Source: Xanthomonas arboricola pv. guizotiae
GTDB taxonomy: Bacteria > Pseudomonadota > Gammaproteobacteria > Xanthomonadales > Xanthomonadaceae
Assembly: GCF_002940205.1 (NCBI RefSeq)
Contig: NZ_MDSK01000005.1
Coordinates: 102,237-166,236 of the forward strand
Reading direction: 5' to 3'
DNA: 64,000 bases
In this document: one piece after another, positions 60,860 through 64,000 of the stretch
Layout: each line of letters opens with the position of its first letter
Numbering within the stretch: position 1 is the stretch's first letter
Notes under the pieces: generated by a model
What the model was told of the DNA's origin: nothing
The model's input: only the letters and a program-made list of their open reading frames with translations
Databases searched by the model: none
Program-made: the position numbers and the translations under genes

Positions 60860-62712
60860 ACGCAAGGCCCCAATCCGATTTCGATGGAAAGGCGTTTGCT
60901 GCGCAATTGAGCACCGCGCCCGGCGTCTACCGCATGTACGCGGGCGACGACACCTTGCTGTACGTCGGCAAGGCTGGTGCGTTGCGCAAGCGCGTGGGCA
61001 GCTATTTCAATGGCACGCCGAAAAATGCGCGGCTGACCTCGATGCTGTCGCAGGTCGCGCGGATGGACGTCACCGTGACCCGCAGCGAAGCCGAGGCGCT
61101 GCTGCTGGAAAACCAGCTGATCAAGTCGCTGTCGCCGCGCTACAACGTGTCGCTGCGCGACGACAAGAGTTATCCCTACGTGCTGCTGACCCGTGAGCAG
61201 TGGCCGCGCATCGCCCTGCATCGTGGCCCGCGCGCCGTGCAGGGGCGCTACTTCGGCCCGTACACCGGCGTTACCGGCGTGCGCGAAACGTTGAGCCTGA
61301 TGCACAAGCTGTTCAAGCTGCGCAGTTGCGAAGACAGCGTGTTCCGCAACCGCTCGCGGCCGTGCCTGCAATACCAGATCGGCCGCTGCAGCGCGCCCTG
61401 CGTGGAGCTGGTCGCCGCGCCCGATTACGCCGAATCGGTACGCCGCGCCACCATGTTTCTGGAGGGCAAGAGCGACCAGCTCGGCGAAGAGATCATGCAG
61501 TCGATGCAGCAGGCCAGCGAGGCGCTGGAGTTCGAGCGCGCCGCACGCCTGCGCGATCTGCTGTCCTCGTTGCGCAGCATGCAGAACCGCCAGTATGTGG
61601 ATGGCCGCGCGGCGGATCTGGACGTGCTGGCCTGCGCCACGCAAGCCAGCCAGGCCTGCGTGCTGCTGCTGAGTTTTCGCGACGGCCGCAACCTGGGCAC
61701 GCGCTCGTTCTTTCCCAAGACCAATGGCGAAGACAGCGCGGACGAAATCCTGGCTGCGTTCGTGTCGCAGTACTACGCCGAACATTCGCCGCCACGCGAG
61801 ATCCTGCTCGATCGGGAAATTCCCGATGCCGAGCTGATCGAAGCCGCACTCAGCACCGCCGCCGAATACAAGGTGACGTTGAAGTGGAACGTGCGCGGCG
61901 AGCGTGCCGGCTATCTGCTGCTGGCGACGCGCAATGCACAGCTGACCCTGGTCACCGAACTCACCAGCCAGAGCGCGCAGTACGCACGCAGCGAGGCGTT
62001 GCGCGAGATGCTCGGGCTGGCCGAGCAGGTCAGGCGGGTGGAGTGCTTCGACATCAGCCACACCATGGGCGAGGCGACGGTGGCCTCGTGCGTGGTGTTC
62101 GATGCCAGCGGCCCGGTGCGCGGCCAATACCGGCGCTTCAACATTGCCGGGATCACGCCGGGCGACGACTACGCGGCGATGCGTCAGGCCATCGAACGGC
62201 GTTTTCGACGCGCGGTGGAAGAAAACGGCGTGCTGCCGGATGTGCTGCTGATCGACGGCGGCGCCGGTCAGCTCGCGCAGGCGAAGGGCGCGCTGGCCGA
62301 TCTGGGCATCGAGAATGTGCTGCTGGTCGGCGTGGCCAAGGGCGAGGAGCGCAGGGCAGGGCACGAGGCGCTGATCATGGCCGACGGCCGCGAACTGCGG
62401 CCGGGTGCGGCATCGCCGGCACTGCAGTTCATCCAGCAGGTGCGCGACGAGGCGCACCGCTTTGCGATCACCGGTCACCGCGGCCGCCGCCAGAAGGCCC
62501 GCATGACCAGCAAGCTCGAGGATATCCCCGGCATCGGTCCGCGCCGACGCGCGAGCCTGCTCAAGCATTTCGGTGGCCTGGTCGGGCTCAAGGCCGCCGG
62601 CGAGGCCGAGATTGCGCGGGTGGAGGGCGTCAATGCCGCACTTGCCGCGCGAATCTACGCTAACCTGCACGGGCTGGCGCTTCCCGATGCGGCAGGCGAG
62701 TCGAGTCCGTAA
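60856..62712 (+). CDS. uvrC: Excinuclease ABC subunit C
   Basis: Makes both incisions of nucleotide excision repair. The 618-residue protein has the GIY-YIG nuclease (GVYRMYAGDDTLLYVGKA), Cys-rich RPCLQYQIGRCSAPC, a UVR motif (EALEFERAARLRDLL), an RNase H-like endonuclease domain (ECFDISHTMGEATVAS) and C-terminal helix-hairpin-helix (LEDIPGIGPRRRASLLKHFGG). ATG at 60856 is chosen; upstream in-frame sequence belongs to the previous gene. Confidence 0.97.
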   Translation: MNARPQSDFDGKAFAAQLSTAPGVYRMYAGDDTLLYVGKAGALRKRVGSYFNGTPKNARLTSMLSQVARMDVTVTRSEAEALLLENQLIKSLSPRYNVSLRDDKSYPYVLLTREQWPRIALHRGPRAVQGRYFGPYTGVTGVRETLSLMHKLFKLRSCEDSVFRNRSRPCLQYQIGRCSAPCVELVAAPDYAESVRRATMFLEGKSDQLGEEIMQSMQQASEALEFERAARLRDLLSSLRSMQNRQYVDGRAADLDVLACATQASQACVLLLSFRDGRNLGTRSFFPKTNGEDSADEILAAFVSQYYAEHSPPREILLDREIPDAELIEAALSTAAEYKVTLKWNVRGERAGYLLLATRNAQLTLVTELTSQSAQYARSEALREMLGLAEQVRRVECFDISHTMGEATVASCVVFDASGPVRGQYRRFNIAGITPGDDYAAMRQAIERRFRRAVEENGVLPDVLLIDGGAGQLAQAKGALADLGIENVLLVGVAKGEERRAGHEALIMADGRELRPGAASPALQFIQQVRDEAHRFAITGHRGRRQKARMTSKLEDIPGIGPRRRASLLKHFGGLVGLKAAGEAEIARVEGVNAALAARIYANLHGLALPDAAGESSP

Positions 62713-63344
62713 TGAAGTTGACCATCCCCACGTGGCTGACACTGCTGAGGATCGTGATGATCCCGGTGTTGGTCGTGGTGTTCTACCTGCCGTACACCTG
62801 GACCAATTTCGCCTCCGCCGGCGTGTTCGCGCTGGCTGCCATCACCGACTGGCTGGATGGCTGGGTCGCGCGGCGTTATCACCAGTATTCGGCCTTCGGC
62901 GCATTCCTGGACCCGGTGGCCGACAAGTTGATGGTCGCAGTGGCCTTGTTCCTGATCGTGCAGGGCCACCCCACACCATGGATGGCGTTCTGGGCGGCGG
63001 TCATCGTCGGCCGCGAAATCGCAGTCTCCGCATTGCGGGAATGGATGGCCGAAATCGGCCAGCGTGCCAAGGTACGGGTGGCGGTGATCGGCAAGGTCAA
63101 GACCACCGCACAGATGGTCGCGCTGCTGTGTCTGCTGTATTCGGTGACGCCGGGGCAGATGCCCACGCACGAAATCTGGTTCGGCAACCTGATCTTCCGC
63201 GCCGGTTACTGGACGCTGGCGATCGCCGCACTGCTGACGTTGTGGTCCGGATTCCAGTACCTGCAGGCCGCCTGGCCGAGCCTGCGCGCCGACGAAAAAG
63301 CCGCGATCACCAGTAAACCGAAAAAAGTCGAAAGCAATAGTTGA
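62712..63344 (+). CDS. pgsA: CDP-diacylglycerol-glycerol-3-phosphate 3-phosphatidyltransferase
   Basis: Makes phosphatidylglycerophosphate. The 210-residue protein has the CDP-alcohol motif from DGWVARR to FLDPVADK (about residues 45-70) and several membrane helices. The start shares one base with the uvrC stop (TAATG). The uvrC-pgsA-tRNA-Gly-tRNA-Cys order also occurs in E. coli. The stop codon lies inside the -35 box of the tRNA promoter. Confidence 0.95.
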   Translation: MKLTIPTWLTLLRIVMIPVLVVVFYLPYTWTNFASAGVFALAAITDWLDGWVARRYHQYSAFGAFLDPVADKLMVAVALFLIVQGHPTPWMAFWAAVIVGREIAVSALREWMAEIGQRAKVRVAVIGKVKTTAQMVALLCLLYSVTPGQMPTHEIWFGNLIFRAGYWTLAIAALLTLWSGFQYLQAAWPSLRADEKAAITSKPKKVESNS

Positions 63345-63368
63345 CAGCGATGCTGTTCGCTGTAGAAT
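63341..63368 (+). promoter_or_regulatory. Sigma70 promoter of the tRNA-Gly/tRNA-Cys cluster
   Basis: TTGACA (63341-63346), 16 bases, then TAGAAT (63363-63368), 12 bases before the first tRNA. This is a consensus-like promoter. The pgsA TGA stop lies within the -35 box. Confidence 0.8.
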
Positions 63369-63380
63369 TTCGCCTCCCAA

Positions 63381-63456
<76 letters not shown>

Positions 63457-63524
63457 GATGTAGACAAGGCCCCTTGCCGGAGGTCTCGTTGTTTCAAGGC
63501 AGGATGCCTTGGGTTTGATGTTTC

Positions 63525-63598
63525 GGCCTGGTGGTAGAGTGGTTATGCAGCGGACTGCAAATCCGCGTACGCCGGTTCAATTCCGGCCCAGGCCTCCA
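63525..63598 (+). tRNA. tRNA-Cys(GCA)
   Basis: 74 bases with encoded CCA; acceptor GGCCTGG/CCAGGCC, anticodon GCA in the CTGCAAA loop. Confidence 0.97.
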
Positions 63599-63663
63599 CA
63601 TTGCATGCGTTGTTCCATGCGTCGGCAACGACGACAGGACTGGCGCAACGAAGTAACAAGCTG

Positions 63664-63669
63664 TACAAT
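63664..63669 (+). promoter_or_regulatory. Candidate -10 box of tRNA-Gly copy 2
   Basis: TACAAT lies 10 bases before the second tRNA-Gly. The best -35 at 17-base spacing is TGGCGC, which is weak, so the gene may instead be read through from the upstream promoter. Confidence 0.4.
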
Positions 63670-63679
63670 TTTGCTCCAC

Positions 63680-63755
<76 letters not shown>

Positions 63756-63762
63756 ATTTTTA

Positions 63763-63792
63763 TGCTGTGGACTTCTACCGAAGTCCACAGCA
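63763..63792. terminator. Perfect hairpin after the tRNA cluster, possible terminator
   Basis: A 12-base inverted repeat TGCTGTGGACTT/AAGTCCACAGCA with loop CTACCG, 7 bases after the last tRNA. No T-run follows on the plus strand, though ATTTTTAT precedes it, so on the minus strand it would have a short T-run. It may alternatively be a repeat unrelated to termination. Confidence 0.45.
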
Positions 63793-63851
63793 CCTTGATC
63801 CCACAGTGGTTTATGCCTGTGGAGCATCCAGCAAAGTCTGCTGAAATCCAC

Positions 63852-64000
63852 TGATACGCCCAGGGTTTCCTAGACATCTCAAGGCCATGGAAAATGGCTG
63901 ATTCGCAGGTGTCCATGAGCAGTAAGCGGTATACGGATGAGTTCAAGATCGAGGCGGTCCGGCAAGTGACCGATCGTGGGTTCAAGGTGGCAGAGGTCGC
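63852..64000 (+). mobile_element. Left end of an IS3-family insertion sequence (continues beyond window)
   Basis: The sequence TGATACGCCCAGGGTTTCCT (63852 onwards) starts with the TG typical of IS3 ends and resembles the inverted-repeat ends of Xanthomonas IS3 elements. A transposase OrfA-like reading frame begins about 40-60 bases inside it. The right half lies outside the window. The exact left boundary is an inference from the terminal pattern. Confidence 0.65.
63894..64000 (+). CDS. IS3-family transposase OrfA (N-terminal fragment, continues beyond window)
   Basis: The visible 35 codons read MADSQVSMSSKRYTDEF then KIEAVRQVTDRGFKVAEV, which is the start of the helix-turn-helix (Tnp_1) domain of IS3 OrfA proteins. 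The ATG at 63915 (MSSKRYTDEF) may be the true start; the ATG at 63894 is in frame and upstream. Nothing can be said about whether the transposase is intact. Confidence 0.82.
   Translation, partial: MADSQVSMSSKRYTDEFKIEAVRQVTDRGFKVAEV

Overview
This 64 kb window is a piece of a GC-rich gammaproteobacterial chromosome, almost certainly Xanthomonas or a close relative. This judgement rests on the protein sequences, the gene orders (zwf-glk-pgl-edd-eda, phaE-phaC class III PHA synthase, comEC-exbB-exbD-msbA-lpxK-kdsB) and the small Xanthomonas-type intergenic repeats. Coding density is high. Most of the window is core housekeeping; every large gene is intact and I see no CRISPR array or prophage. 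Accessory material is limited to intergenic repeats and the start of an IS3-family insertion sequence at the right edge.

Layout. 1-9.5 kb: exported alpha/beta hydrolase (partial), manganese importer mntH with its divergent regulator mntR and a palindromic operator between them, tadA, orn, a bidirectional terminator, then mscS and ppsA, divergent from the PpsA-controlling kinase ppsR, and a DUF1249 gene. 9.5-16.6 kb: Nudix hydrolase, 3-hydroxybutyrate dehydrogenase, a CDP-alcohol phosphatidyltransferase, phaE-phaC, a PspC protein, a putative HExxH membrane protein, an FAD oxidoreductase and an orphan 75-residue protein. 16.8-23.8 kb: tex, a large multi-PAS/GAF hybrid histidine kinase and a single-domain response regulator. 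23.9-25.7 kb: tRNA-Leu(CAA) and two near-identical tRNA-Ala(GGC)-tRNA-Glu(TTC)-terminator units. 25.7-34.5 kb: two small c-type cytochromes divergent from an RND efflux operon with one adaptor and two different permeases. 35-41 kb: a complete Entner-Doudoroff operon (zwf, glk, pgl, edd, eda). 41-50 kb: a UgpC/MalK-type ATPase gene behind a LacI-type operator, ygfZ, a succinate dehydrogenase locus flanked by two different assembly factors (SDHAF4-like and SdhE), a YgfX/CptA-like gene, and lolC-lolD. 50-63.3 kb: a bacterial PRISE-type reductase, comEC, exbB-exbD-msbA-lpxK, kdsB, a low-molecular-weight phosphatase, an NHL/thioredoxin-like protein, uvrC and pgsA. 63.4-64 kb: tRNA-Gly, tRNA-Cys, tRNA-Gly and the left end of an IS3-type element.

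How the genes work together. Central carbon metabolism dominates: glucose is phosphorylated and oxidised through Glk, Zwf, Pgl, Edd and Eda; PpsA, controlled by PpsR, runs the gluconeogenic step; succinate dehydrogenase links to respiration; PhaE/PhaC and 3-hydroxybutyrate dehydrogenase handle carbon storage polymer. Envelope biogenesis is the second theme (MsbA, LpxK, KdsB for LPS; LolC/LolD for lipoproteins; phosphatidylserine- and phosphatidylglycerophosphate-synthase-like enzymes). Nothing here is a clear undescribed multigene system. The most interesting leads are a dispersed ~130-146 bp hairpin element, the PRISE-family enzyme, the NHL/thioredoxin-like protein with a single Cys, the HExxH protein, the dual-permease RND operon, and the palindromic operators.
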